From CAYRIY01 sp964424335 (lineage in GTDB: Bacteria > Bacillota > Limnochordia > DTU080 > RSA5), in the NCBI GenBank assembly GCA_964424335.1, contig CAYRIY010000131.1, positions 1 through 8,464 on the forward strand: a stretch of DNA of 8,464 nt. Direction: 5' to 3'. The stretch's first letter is position 1. Every line of letters begins with the position of its first letter. A program made the translations under genes and the position numbers. Positions 1 to 6,055 of this stretch are shown here, piece after piece. The notes beneath the pieces were generated by a model that searched no databases, was not told the origin of the DNA, and was given only the letters and a program-made list of their open reading frames with translations.

Positions 1-936
1 ACCTCTATGTCGCAGCCTAGCCGCGGTGAACGCCTGCCGTATGCAGACGCGGTACGGAAGTTCGACGTGGCCCGGTTCGTTTCGATCGTCCAGGAGGCCG
101 GCGCCGGATACGTCATCTTGACGACGAGCCACGCCGAGTACTACTTTCCTGCGCCCATCCGAGCAATCGACCGCATCATGCCGGGCAGAACGAGTCCCGA
201 CCGAGACCTGATCGGCGAATTGATTCAGGCGCTCGGCGACGTGGGTGTTCGCCTCATGCTTTACTATCACGTGGGGCACGACCACGCNNNNNNNNNNGAG
301 CCGGACGGTTGGTGGCGCAGGTGCGGGTTTGACCCGGTTCAGCCAGAAGTCTTCCTACGCAATTGGGAGACGATCATCGGCGAGGTCGGCGAGCGCTACC
401 GGGAAGGACTTGCGGGCTGGTTTTTTGATGACGGCTGCGTCTACTACCCACTCAATCCCGACTTCCGGCGTCTGGCCCAGGCGGCCAAGCTTGGCAATCC
501 GGGCCGCGTGATCTGCTTCAACCCGTGGGTATGGCCAAGGTTCACGGACTTTCAGGACTACTTTTGCGGCGAAGGGTACGATTGGCTGCGCGCCACGGAC
601 AGTCTCCCCCTTGACGGAACGGGCATTTTTCAAAGCGGACCGCAACAAGGGCTACAGGCCCACTGCAACTTCCTACTCGAAGAAGACTGGGGCCACTTCA
701 AAGTCCATGCGCCGATTGCCCCACCTCGCGTGGATCGAGAGGCGTTCTTGTCGGACGTGGAACAAGCCATCGGCCGCGGCATCGTGCCATCGATCAACTT
801 GGAGATCTATCAGGACGTCGGGGTATCCGAGGTATCGCTCGATTACATGCGGGAGCTTAAAGCAAGGGTCGGTCGGCGGGCCCGTTCCACTTCCTCCCGC
901 AAGGCTCCCCACACCTGGTCGTACAAGTCGATGTAG
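1..936 (+). CDS. GH29-like glycoside hydrolase (alpha-L-fucosidase superfamily), 5' end outside window
   Basis: The reading frame is open to the first base, so the true start and about one N-terminal segment of the barrel lie upstream; the ATG at 7 is only the first internal Met. Seen: an FDVARFVSIVQEAGAGYVILTT stretch split over residues 19-40 from that Met, then SHAEYYFPAP, RDLIGELIQALGDVGVRLMLYY, GWFFDDG (about 137-143), and a C-terminal RVDREAFLSDVEQAI...GIVPSINLEIY. These follow the order of GH29 alpha-L-fucosidases: family T-K-H-H-D-G-F region, YY-strand, nucleophile Asp in a WxD-type strand, and the late LN strand. GH29 enzymes release alpha-L-fucose with retention. The HH pair that normally contacts fucose reads HA here, so the sugar specificity is uncertain. 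No signal peptide can be judged. A run of N interrupts the gene in frame. The 3' end overlaps the convergent ABC ATPase gene by 94 bp. The superfamily is fairly sure; the fucosidase activity is not. Confidence 0.62.
   Translation, partial: TSMSQPSRGERLPYADAVRKFDVARFVSIVQEAGAGYVILTTSHAEYYFPAPIRAIDRIMPGRTSPDRDLIGELIQALGDVGVRLMLYYHVGHDHXXXXEPDGWWRRCGFDPVQPEVFLRNWETIIGEVGERYREGLAGWFFDDGCVYYPLNPDFRRLAQAAKLGNPGRVICFNPWVWPRFTDFQDYFCGEGYDWLRATDSLPLDGTGIFQSGPQQGLQAHCNFLLEEDWGHFKVHAPIAPPRVDREAFLSDVEQAIGRGIVPSINLEIYQDVGVSEVSLDYMRELKARVGRRARSTSSRKAPHTWSYKSM
288..297. other. Assembly gap (10 N)
   Basis: Ten consecutive N lie inside the GH29-like gene. The frames on both sides agree if the gap is 10 bases (or 10 plus or minus a multiple of three). 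The protein therefore probably lacks only about four known residues, just after the GHDH segment, and is not frameshifted. If the gap is a placeholder, more residues could be missing. Confidence 0.98.
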
Positions 937-1646
937 CGAGGGTCTTTTCTTAAGGCGACAATCTCCCGAGGCCTCGGGATGTCGACCTCGATGGTACTCT
1001 TGATCCGCCCCGGCTGCGCCGTCATGATGGCGATCCGATCGCCAAGGTTAATCGCTTCGTCGATGCTGTGCGTAATGTAGCAGACGGTCTTTGCGCTCCC
1101 TTCCCAGATTCTGAGCAACTCCTCCTGGAGCAGGAGCTTCGTCTGCTCGTCGAGGGCCGCGAACGGCTCATCCATGAGGAGAACCTCGGGATCGTTCGCG
1201 AAAGCTCTGGCGAGGCTCACGCGTTGCTTCATCCCTCCGGAAAGCTGATGCGGGTAGGCCGTGTCGAAGTTTTCCAAGTTGACGACTTTGAGATAGTGAT
1301 CCACGATGCTCCTTCGCCGGGCGGCAGGCACGCCGCGCATGCGAAGCCCGTACTCGATGTTCTGGCGCACCGTCATCCACGGCAAGATCGACTCTTGCTG
1401 AAAGACCATCGCATTGAGGGGTCTTGATTGATCCCGTCGTTCGATAAGTACGTCTCCCGACGTCGGCACGTCAAGGCCGGCCAAGATCCGCAGCAGCGTC
1501 GTCTTCCCGCATCCGCTCGGTCCGACGATCACAAGGAACTCGCCGTCGTACACGGTTAGATCAATGCCTGCGAGGGCCTCGACCCGCCGTCGTTTGACTT
1601 GATACGTGCGCCGAAGATTCTTTACCTGGATCTTAGTGCGACTCAT
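843..1646 (-). CDS. ABC transporter ATP-binding protein, nitrate/sulfonate/taurine type
   Basis: This is the cytoplasmic ATPase of the importer encoded with the next two genes; it hydrolyses ATP to drive uptake. The 267-residue protein has every expected motif: Walker A GPSGCGKT (42-49), Q-loop FQQE (82-85) followed by the family-typical SILPWMTV, signature LSGGMKQR (135-142), Walker B VLLMDEP (155-161), D-loop AALD (163-166) and switch His193 in YITHS. The length and the C-terminal PRPREIVALRKDPRYIDLYDQ-like tail (about 224-243) match the SsuB/TauB/NrtD subgroup. The ATG start is preceded by GAGGTG at 8 nt spacing, and that site overlaps the permease stop (12 bp between the two genes), so the genes are co-transcribed and probably translationally coupled. 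It is the last gene of the operon. Its 3' end runs 94 bp into the convergent hydrolase gene, with no terminator visible between them. The substrate cannot be read from the ATPase. Confidence 0.95.
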   Translation of the reverse strand: MSRTKIQVKNLRRTYQVKRRRVEALAGIDLTVYDGEFLVIVGPSGCGKTTLLRILAGLDVPTSGDVLIERRDQSRPLNAMVFQQESILPWMTVRQNIEYGLRMRGVPAARRRSIVDHYLKVVNLENFDTAYPHQLSGGMKQRVSLARAFANDPEVLLMDEPFAALDEQTKLLLQEELLRIWEGSAKTVCYITHSIDEAINLGDRIAIMTAQPGRIKSTIEVDIPRPREIVALRKDPRYIDLYDQVWGALREEVERARRPTLALSSRM

Positions 1647-1658
1647 GGATGGGACACC

Positions 1659-2501
1659 TCAGTGCTTCCAAGGAATGATCCAGCGTTCAAGTCCGTCGAG
1701 GAGCGTAGACGACAGATAGCCCATTGCGGCCATCACAATGAATCCAACAAACATCTGCTCGAGGTCAAAGATCGCGTACCCCGTCCAGATCATATACCCG
1801 ATCCCCGAGCCCGCCGCGATCATCTCCGCGGCGACAATGAGCAAGAGCGCTACCCCGGAGCCCAGCTTGAGCCCGGTCCACATCATCGGCAAAGCCCCGG
1901 GCAGCGCGATCGTGAGGTAAAAGTCCTTGCGCCCTGCGCCGAAATTGCGGGCGACGTCCAAGTAGATGCGCTCGATTCCCACGACCCCGGCGACCGTGTT
2001 GATCAAGACGGGAAAAAAGACGCCGATTGCGATCGTCATGACTTTTGAGAGCTCGCCAAGGCCAAAGGCCAGCATGATGAGGGGTAGCAGCGCAAGCTTT
2101 GGAATCGGGTATAAAGCCGCCACAGCCGGATTGAGAACGGCGCGGACCCAGGGGAAAAGCCCCATGGTTAGGCCGATCAGGACACCTGGAATGGCCCCGA
2201 CCAAAAACCCGATCCCGATGCGCCACAAACTAATCGAGACGGCTTTCCAGAGCTCGCCCGAAGCGATCATTTCCACAAGGCGCGCTATCGTCGCTGAAGG
2301 CGGAGGGAAAAAGCGCCCGTCGAGCAGTCCAAACCGCACGGCTGCCTCCCACAGCAAGAGTGCGAGCACAGGCGAAACGATCGAGAGCAGCAAATCCCGG
2401 CTTTTCTGCGCCCCAAGCGGCATGCGTCGCTTTTCCGGGGCGCTCGCCGCCCCTCTCACGGGAGCGGCGGCGCCCACTTTACCCTTCGCTTGGTCGGTCA
2501 C
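1659..2501 (-). CDS. ABC transporter permease, SsuC/TauC-like (BPD_transp_1)
   Basis: This is the inner-membrane channel subunit, probably a homodimer, of the importer. The 280-residue protein has a charged, Ala/Pro-rich N-tail (1-35) and then about six hydrophobic helices, near 38-57, 90-113, 123-147, 153-172, 212-230 and 248-266. The EAA-type coupling loop lies at about 182-210 (DVARNFGAGRKDFYLTIALP then GALPMMWTGLK), where it would contact the ATPase. The first helix pair and the FPPPSATI segment (64-72) are typical of the nitrate/sulfonate/taurine subfamily. The start is GTG, 5 bp after the stop of the binding-protein gene, and the GAGGATGAG upstream lies inside that gene's last codons. 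A shorter start at Met27 is possible but has a poorer ribosome site. The tight spacing on both sides puts it in one operon with its neighbours. Confidence 0.94.
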   Translation of the reverse strand: MTDQAKGKVGAAAPVRGAASAPEKRRMPLGAQKSRDLLLSIVSPVLALLLWEAAVRFGLLDGRFFPPPSATIARLVEMIASGELWKAVSISLWRIGIGFLVGAIPGVLIGLTMGLFPWVRAVLNPAVAALYPIPKLALLPLIMLAFGLGELSKVMTIAIGVFFPVLINTVAGVVGIERIYLDVARNFGAGRKDFYLTIALPGALPMMWTGLKLGSGVALLLIVAAEMIAAGSGIGYMIWTGYAIFDLEQMFVGFIVMAAMGYLSSTLLDGLERWIIPWKH

Positions 2502-2506
2502 GGCGA

Positions 2507-3556
2507 TTACTCATCCTCTGTATCGTATACTCCGATGACTGCGAGTGCGTCGTCGATCAACGAATGGTCGATCACCCGATCGAGGTCGATCTCTCCTTCA
2601 AAGTACCCCTGGTCCCGATACCAATCGAGGTCGGATTGGATCCCGGGGACGATGACATATCCGTTAGGGTTGAGACCCGGCGGATGCATCTGTCGGTATA
2701 CGTCGACCTCTTTGAGGCTGCTGTACTCGGTCATGATCGGCAGGATCTCTTCGAGCCCTTCCCCTTTGACGAACGCATCGTAGTAATCGCGAATCCCTTT
2801 CAGGTACGCAGCCATGAAGCGAACGGCGACATCCCGCTTTTCATTCACAAACTGGGGACTTGCAAGCACGATGGCGATCTGCGCTCCGGGAGCAAAGTCC
2901 GTGGCGTCTTTCCAGCGAATGATGTCCCCCTCGCTCACGCCTTTGGTGATCAACGGTTCGATCAGCACCGCGGCATCGATGGCTCCATTGGCGAGGGCGA
3001 CCAGCATGTTGGCGAAGTTGGGAATGACGACGAGGCGAATGTCGGCAAAGGTGAGCCCGCCCTTCTGAAGGGCTTTGCTCAAGGTGAGATGGTCTAGGCT
3101 TTGCTCCGCGGAGACGGCGATGCGGAGCCCCTTGAGATCCGGATAATCCTTGACCGTACCTTCGAGGTCCTTGCGGATGACGAGATCGAAGTAGGAGCGC
3201 CCCGAAAGATTGGTCCCTTTGTCGGCGATGATCTTGATGTCAAGGCCGCGCTTGATTGCGTTGAAAAGGGCAACGCTGGTAATCCCGCCGGCCACGTCCA
3301 CGTGCCCTGCGGCAATCGCAGGCAACATACTGGCGCTCGACTCAAATTCGACAAACTGGACGTTGATCCCGTACTCCTTGAAATACCCCCTGGAGTCAGC
3401 GATATAGAACCCAGCGCCGGACGGCGCCGTATCCTCCGCAATGCGAACGGTCACAGGGCGCGCAAGCGGTTCGAGATCTGCCGCAAGCCCCGTGTGCGGG
3501 ATCGCCATCACCAGCGCCAAGACCAAAACACTGACGACGAAACGAAAGGTTTTCAA
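2507..3556 (-). CDS. ABC transporter substrate-binding protein, NMT1/SsuA-like, secreted
   Basis: This is the extracytoplasmic receptor of the importer and the first gene of the three-gene operon. With a TTG start at 3556 the protein has 349 residues and begins with a clean signal peptide: MKTFRF, a hydrophobic core at 7-19, and a likely cleavage near GLA-A (25/26). No lipobox Cys is seen, so anchoring would need another means, which is notable in a Gram-positive-type cell. The mature part shows the NMT1/SsuA pattern: APSGAGFYIADSRGYFKEYG, then a SMLPAIAAGHVDVAGG strand-helix, KGLRIAV, an ANGAIDAAVLIEPL segment, and a C-terminal DLDWYRDQGYFEG...DHSLIDDALAVIG block. Such proteins bind sulfonates, taurine, nitrate, pyrimidine precursors or other small anions and heterocycles; the ligand is not readable. 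A longer form from ATG 3586 or TTG 3589 would add 10-11 residues ahead of the signal peptide, but it has a worse ribosome site. Confidence 0.9.
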   Translation of the reverse strand: MKTFRFVVSVLVLALVMAIPHTGLAADLEPLARPVTVRIAEDTAPSGAGFYIADSRGYFKEYGINVQFVEFESSASMLPAIAAGHVDVAGGITSVALFNAIKRGLDIKIIADKGTNLSGRSYFDLVIRKDLEGTVKDYPDLKGLRIAVSAEQSLDHLTLSKALQKGGLTFADIRLVVIPNFANMLVALANGAIDAAVLIEPLITKGVSEGDIIRWKDATDFAPGAQIAIVLASPQFVNEKRDVAVRFMAAYLKGIRDYYDAFVKGEGLEEILPIMTEYSSLKEVDVYRQMHPPGLNPNGYVIVPGIQSDLDWYRDQGYFEGEIDLDRVIDHSLIDDALAVIGVYDTEDE

Positions 3557-3565
3557 ACCCAATCG

Positions 3566-3572
3566 ACCTCCC
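3566..3572 (-). promoter_or_regulatory. Ribosome binding site deciding the binding-protein start
   Basis: GGGAGGT on the minus strand lies 9 nt before the TTG at 3556. The alternative starts at 3586 and 3589 have only an AGGATGG-like site, 10 and 7 nt away, and would place this perfect Shine-Dalgarno sequence inside codons. The TTG also gives a textbook Lys/Arg-headed signal peptide. Confidence 0.7.
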
Positions 3573-3646
3573 GGCCCTAATGGCATCAATCTACCGCCAT
3601 CCTATGAACCGAGGGCGCAAATGGACCAAGTTTACCAGTTCAACGC

Positions 3647-3676
3647 TTGACACGACACCATTGGGTGGCGTAGGAT
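3647..3676 (+). promoter_or_regulatory. Sigma-A-type promoter of the ArsR/SRPBCC operon
   Basis: A perfect -35 box TTGACA (3647-3652) is followed after 18 bp by TAGGAT (3671-3676, 4 of 6 matches to TATAAT). Transcription would start near 3683, at the edge of the 16-bp palindrome, about 50 nt before the ArsR start codon. The upstream operator copy falls inside the spacer between the boxes. The minus-strand operon for the importer must also start in this region, but I see only weak candidates for its promoter (for example TAGGAT at 3599-3604). Confidence 0.6.
3654..3669. promoter_or_regulatory. Second, degenerate ArsR operator copy
   Basis: GACACCATTGGGTGGC matches the perfect palindrome at 3684-3699 at 13 of 16 positions; the left half-site GACACCAT is identical. 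Centre-to-centre distance is 30 bp, about three helical turns, so two repressor dimers could sit on the same face of the DNA. It occupies the -35/-10 spacer, where binding would exclude RNA polymerase. Function as an operator is inferred. Confidence 0.5.
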
Positions 3677-3683
3677 GCAATTA

Positions 3684-3699
3684 GACACCATATGGTGTC
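3684..3699. promoter_or_regulatory. Perfect 16-bp palindrome, likely ArsR operator
   Basis: GACACCATATGGTGTC is a perfect inverted repeat with no spacer. It covers the predicted transcription start of the ArsR gene and lies 33 bp upstream of that gene's ATG. Size, symmetry and position fit an autoregulatory site for a dimeric winged-helix repressor. It could also affect the divergent ABC importer operon, whose start codon is about 130 bp away. Confidence 0.65.
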
Positions 3700-3731
3700 A
3701 TTTCGAGCACGAACTGAGCGAGGGCGTACAC

Positions 3732-4043
3732 ATGAGAGACGTTTACAGTGCGATCGCCGATCCCACGCGCCGGCAGTTGATCCGGATGCTTGCAGGTGTC
3801 GACGAGTTGCCGCTCCACAAGTTGACGGAAAAGTTCAACATGGGCCGCACCGCAGTATCAAAGCATCTCGCGATCTTGCGGGAAGCGGGACTGGTCATGG
3901 TGCGCAAGGTGGGCCGGGAGACCCGTTACAAGCTGGACGCGGCCCCCTTGCAGGAGGTGCAGGAGTGGGTTTCGTTCTACGAACAGTTTTGGACGCAGCG
4001 CATCGATCGATTGAGGGACTTGCTGGAGGAGGAGAATCGTTGA
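3732..4043 (+). CDS. ArsR/SmtB-family transcriptional regulator without a metal site
   Basis: This is a 103-residue winged-helix repressor expected to bind the palindromes just upstream. Seen: RDVYSAIADPTRRQLIRMLA (2-21), the standard ArsR N-terminal helix; the helix-turn-helix LTEKFNMGRTAVSKHLAILR (31-50), followed by EAGLV; a wing with VRKVGRETRYKLD (57-69); and a C-terminal dimerisation helix around 74-100. The protein has no cysteine, and the ELCVCDL-like metal motif of ArsR/SmtB is replaced by ELPLHKL, so it is not a classical metal sensor. The ATG at 3732 has GAGGG 7 nt upstream. An in-frame ATG at 3675 would place the promoter's -10 region and the operator inside the gene and is rejected. 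The stop overlaps the TTG start of the SRPBCC gene. ArsR-SRPBCC gene pairs are common in bacteria, and the partner may handle the inducing ligand. Confidence 0.9.
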   Translation: MRDVYSAIADPTRRQLIRMLAGVDELPLHKLTEKFNMGRTAVSKHLAILREAGLVMVRKVGRETRYKLDAAPLQEVQEWVSFYEQFWTQRIDRLRDLLEEENR

Positions 4044-4462
4044 GCCAAACCGTTTCCGTTTCGTTGGATGTCGAGCTAAAAAGCCCGATTGGGCGGGTCT
4101 GGGAGGCACTGACCGACCCTGCGATCCTGTCCAAATGGATGATGTTTGAAACCAAAGACTTTCGCCCCGTCGTCGGGCACAAGTTTCAGTTCCGCATGTC
4201 ACCCGACCCAAGCTGGACCGTGATCGTCGACTGCGAAGTGCTCGTCGTGGACGAGCCCCACCAACTCTCCTACACTTGGGTCGTCGAGTCGCAGTCACAC
4301 AACACGACGGTCACTTGGACCTTGAGTGAGTCCGAAGACGGCGGCACGCGCCTACGCCTAGAGCAGAGCGGCTTTAAGAGCGACGCAAAGCAGGAGATCG
4401 GCGGCGCAAAAAGCGGCTGGAAGCACATGCTCGAGCAACTCGCAATCTTGCTCGCCTCATAG
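4040..4462 (+). CDS. SRPBCC/AHSA1-domain protein
   Basis: A small 140-residue cytoplasmic protein of the START-like helix-grip fold, which holds hydrophobic ligands in a cavity; AHSA1 is the Hsp90-activator-like subgroup. Seen: SPIGRVWEALTDPAILSKWM (15-34), the family's opening helix with the conserved VWEALTDP..L..W pattern; alternating beta strands (for example VDCEVLVVDEPHQLSYTW, 63-80; NTTVTWTLSE, 88-97; GTRLRLEQSGF, 102-112); and the long closing helix GGAKSGWKHMLEQLAILLAS (121-140). The start is TTG at 4040 in a TTGA overlap with the ArsR stop. GGAGGAGGAG ends 5 nt upstream, so translation is coupled to the repressor. The frame is open far upstream, but that part is a shadow of ArsR. 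No specific ligand or enzymatic role can be assigned; detoxification or ligand sensing together with the ArsR protein is an inference. Confidence 0.88.
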   Translation: MSQTVSVSLDVELKSPIGRVWEALTDPAILSKWMMFETKDFRPVVGHKFQFRMSPDPSWTVIVDCEVLVVDEPHQLSYTWVVESQSHNTTVTWTLSESEDGGTRLRLEQSGFKSDAKQEIGGAKSGWKHMLEQLAILLAS

Positions 4463-4500
4463 ACCCTCCACGCCACAGCTTGCTCACGAATATACACTGG

Positions 4501-4541
4501 ATGGGCGTCATGCCATGCGTTGCATGGCGCCCGTCGCTTTT
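4501..4541 (+). terminator. Terminator-like hairpin between convergent genes
   Basis: The inner stem GCCATGC / GCATGGC (4512-4518 with 4522-4528, loop GTT) is perfect. The outer arms ATGGGCG (4501-4507) and CGCCCGT (4528-4534) can extend it with a 4-5 nt bulge on the left. TTTT (4538-4541) and a further TCTTT follow. It lies 38 bp after the SRPBCC stop, in the 111-bp gap before the convergent cyclase gene. The U tract is short and interrupted, so termination may be partial. Confidence 0.5.
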
Positions 4542-4573
4542 GGTCTTTACCCCTTTGCTACGCTCTGCCGCCA

Positions 4574-5839
4574 TCACAGCGCCGTCATCCCGATGCCGTC
4601 ATCGTACAACGTGTAGCCGTCCCTGCCTGAAGTCTTCGTCTGGTAAAGAGCCCGATCCGCACGGCGCAGACACATCGCGAAATCCTCGCGATTTCGTACA
4701 TCCATGAGGCAAGCGCCTTGACTCACTGTGACGTGTTCCGACGCCTTCGAACCTTCATGTCGGATCGCCACGTCGCCGACTTCGTCTTGAATTCGCCGGC
4801 AGACGCCGAGGGTCTTCTCCCGGTCCATCCCCGTGGCGACGTAGGCGAACTCCTCACCACCCCACCTAGCAACGAAGCCAGACGAGTCTGCGGCGATGCG
4901 CTCGAGCGCCTTCGCCACGGCCGCGAGCACGTGATCACCCTGCTCATGACCGTATCGATCGTTGTACGCCTTAAAGAAGTCGATGTCGATCATGATCAAC
5001 GAAAGCTGCAACGCGCCGCCCGAAGCCTCGAGCATCTTATCCACGTGCATATTCATGCCCCGTCGATTCGCGATGCCCGTCGCCTCGTCCGTTACCGCCA
5101 AGGTCTCAAGCTGGCGGTTCGCGTCCTGCAACTGTTCATTGAGGCTCACATTCTCAAGGATTTGTCGCTGAAGGCGAACTCTGCTGCGCCAGGCGTCAAC
5201 GTACGCGCCGTGCATGATGCGGGAGATGACAAAAGCGATGGGCACATAGGCGAATAGTTCTTGAATGGTATGCATCACATCTGGGCCGGGTGGCCAGCGA
5301 GTGAACAAGCCGACGAGCAGGAAGGTGACGGATATGATCATCGGTATGGCAAGCTGCTTTGCATCGGTAAGCAAGAAGGCGGAAGTGAGGAACAGTGTGA
5401 GCGCGTAAACCATCAAGTGTCCGTATTCCGACTGGTCAGCGAGCGAAATGGACGCCGCCAAGATCAACATTAGGTAGATGTATCCTGAGACGACACGCTC
5501 GCAGTAACGGCCCCGTCCGCTCAAGAGGGACCGTGCGTGGCGGCTCTGCGGCAATTCAGTCGCTCGGCGCTGTAACTGAAAGGTACGCACCAGGGTATAT
5601 ACATTCAATCCAAAATATGAAGTATACAATGCCGCATAGTGAGGAACGCCCGTCAGTTCACGGCTTCCAGCGAAAATAAAGGCGAAGTTTAAGGCGGCGA
5701 ACCACACCACAACGCCCACGATCACGGCCGAGACAAGGCGCAGACGTATCACATTGTCCAACGCGCGCTGTTCTCGAAACAGCCGTATGTCGTCCGGGTC
5801 CAGATTTACATGCAATATCGAAGATGGCTGTACCTCCAC
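4574..5839 (-). CDS. Membrane-bound GGDEF diguanylate cyclase
   Basis: It should make cyclic di-GMP from two GTP at the cytoplasmic face of the membrane. With a GTG start at 5839 it has 421 residues: about six hydrophobic helices (near 35-57, 66-87, 118-134, 140-158, 163-180, 192-212) forming an unnamed sensor region, a coiled-coil linker (about 218-249), then a complete GGDEF domain. The catalytic features are intact: TDEATGIANRRG (250-261), MIDIDFFKAYND with metal-binding Asp285 and Asp287 (283-294), GHEQGD, and RWGGEEF with GGEEF at 327-331. The RxxD product-inhibition site expected at 318-321 reads DSSG, so feedback by c-di-GMP through the I-site is probably absent. A GTG at 5878 in the same frame would add 13 residues but has no good ribosome site. 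It stands alone, convergent with the SRPBCC gene and divergent from the serpin. The signal sensed is unknown. Confidence 0.92.
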   Translation of the reverse strand: MEVQPSSILHVNLDPDDIRLFREQRALDNVIRLRLVSAVIVGVVVWFAALNFAFIFAGSRELTGVPHYAALYTSYFGLNVYTLVRTFQLQRRATELPQSRHARSLLSGRGRYCERVVSGYIYLMLILAASISLADQSEYGHLMVYALTLFLTSAFLLTDAKQLAIPMIISVTFLLVGLFTRWPPGPDVMHTIQELFAYVPIAFVISRIMHGAYVDAWRSRVRLQRQILENVSLNEQLQDANRQLETLAVTDEATGIANRRGMNMHVDKMLEASGGALQLSLIMIDIDFFKAYNDRYGHEQGDHVLAAVAKALERIAADSSGFVARWGGEEFAYVATGMDREKTLGVCRRIQDEVGDVAIRHEGSKASEHVTVSQGACLMDVRNREDFAMCLRRADRALYQTKTSGRDGYTLYDDGIGMTAL

Positions 5840-5848
5840 CTCCCCCGC

Positions 5849-5854
5849 CCTCCC
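5849..5854 (-). promoter_or_regulatory. Ribosome binding site deciding the cyclase start
   Basis: GGGAGG on the minus strand precedes the GTG at 5839 by 9 nt, within a very purine-rich run. The upstream GTG at 5878 has only a weak GAAGCGG. The hairpin at 5859-5899 ends just before this site, which also fits an untranslated leader. Confidence 0.55.
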
Positions 5855-5858
5855 GATG

Positions 5859-5899
5859 GACGTTCTCGATGGGAACACGTACCGCTTCGATAGAACGTC
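5859..5899 (-). promoter_or_regulatory. Leader hairpin just upstream of the cyclase ribosome site
   Basis: Read on the minus strand, GACGTTC-TA-TCGA is followed by 17 nt and then TCGA-GAACGTC. This gives 7 + 4 base pairs with a 2-nt bulge, or an 8-bp GACGTTCT/AGAACGTC stem. The 3' arm ends 4 nt before the GGGAGG site of the GTG at 5839. In RNA it could control ribosome access; in DNA it could be a protein site. It contains no poly-U, so it is not a terminator. Confidence 0.35.
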
Positions 5900-6006
5900 G
5901 ACATTACCCTGTCGTGCTTAAGTTACGCCGTCTGATCGTCATTCCCGCCGCTGGCACATTCTTCCCCGGAATGGAATCCGACTTGGCGATGTGATACGCT
6001 TTTACA

Positions 6007-6041
6007 CACGACGTATGATCGCATCACGACGTATGATCGCA
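6007..6041 (+). repeat. Tandem 17-nt direct repeat upstream of the serpin gene
   Basis: CACGACGTATGATCGCA occurs at 6007-6023 and, identically, at 6025-6041, with one T between, so the period is 18 bp. Each copy contains TATGAT (6014-6019 and 6032-6037), a 5 of 6 match to a -10 box. No convincing -35 box lies 16-19 bp upstream of either copy. The repeat ends 14 bp before the serpin TTG and touches its ribosome site. It may be a duplicated activator or repressor site, or a duplicated promoter element. Confidence 0.6.
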
Positions 6042-6055
6042 GGGGTGAATCGACC

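Noticed and set aside
2360..3097. Long plus-strand open frame of 245 codons opposite the permease and binding-protein genes
   Set aside because: Its translation has no recognisable domain, it lies antisense to two well-supported genes and crosses their junction, so it is a shadow of GC-rich codons.
3675..3731. Longer ArsR start at ATG 3675
   Set aside because: It overlaps the -10 box and the palindrome and adds residues not typical of the family; ATG 3732 has a good ribosome site and family-typical N-terminus.
3557..3731. Riboswitch (such as TPP) in front of the NMT1-like importer
   Set aside because: The leader is short and contains none of the conserved riboswitch core sequences I could recognise; only the operator palindromes stand out.
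3692..4039. Upstream extension of the SRPBCC frame
   Set aside because: It overlaps the ArsR gene in another frame; the SRPBCC fold begins after the TTG at 4040, which has its own strong ribosome site.
5983..6019. TTGGCG (5983-5988) as -35 for the TATGAT at 6014
   Set aside because: The spacer would be 25 bp, too long for a normal sigma-A promoter.
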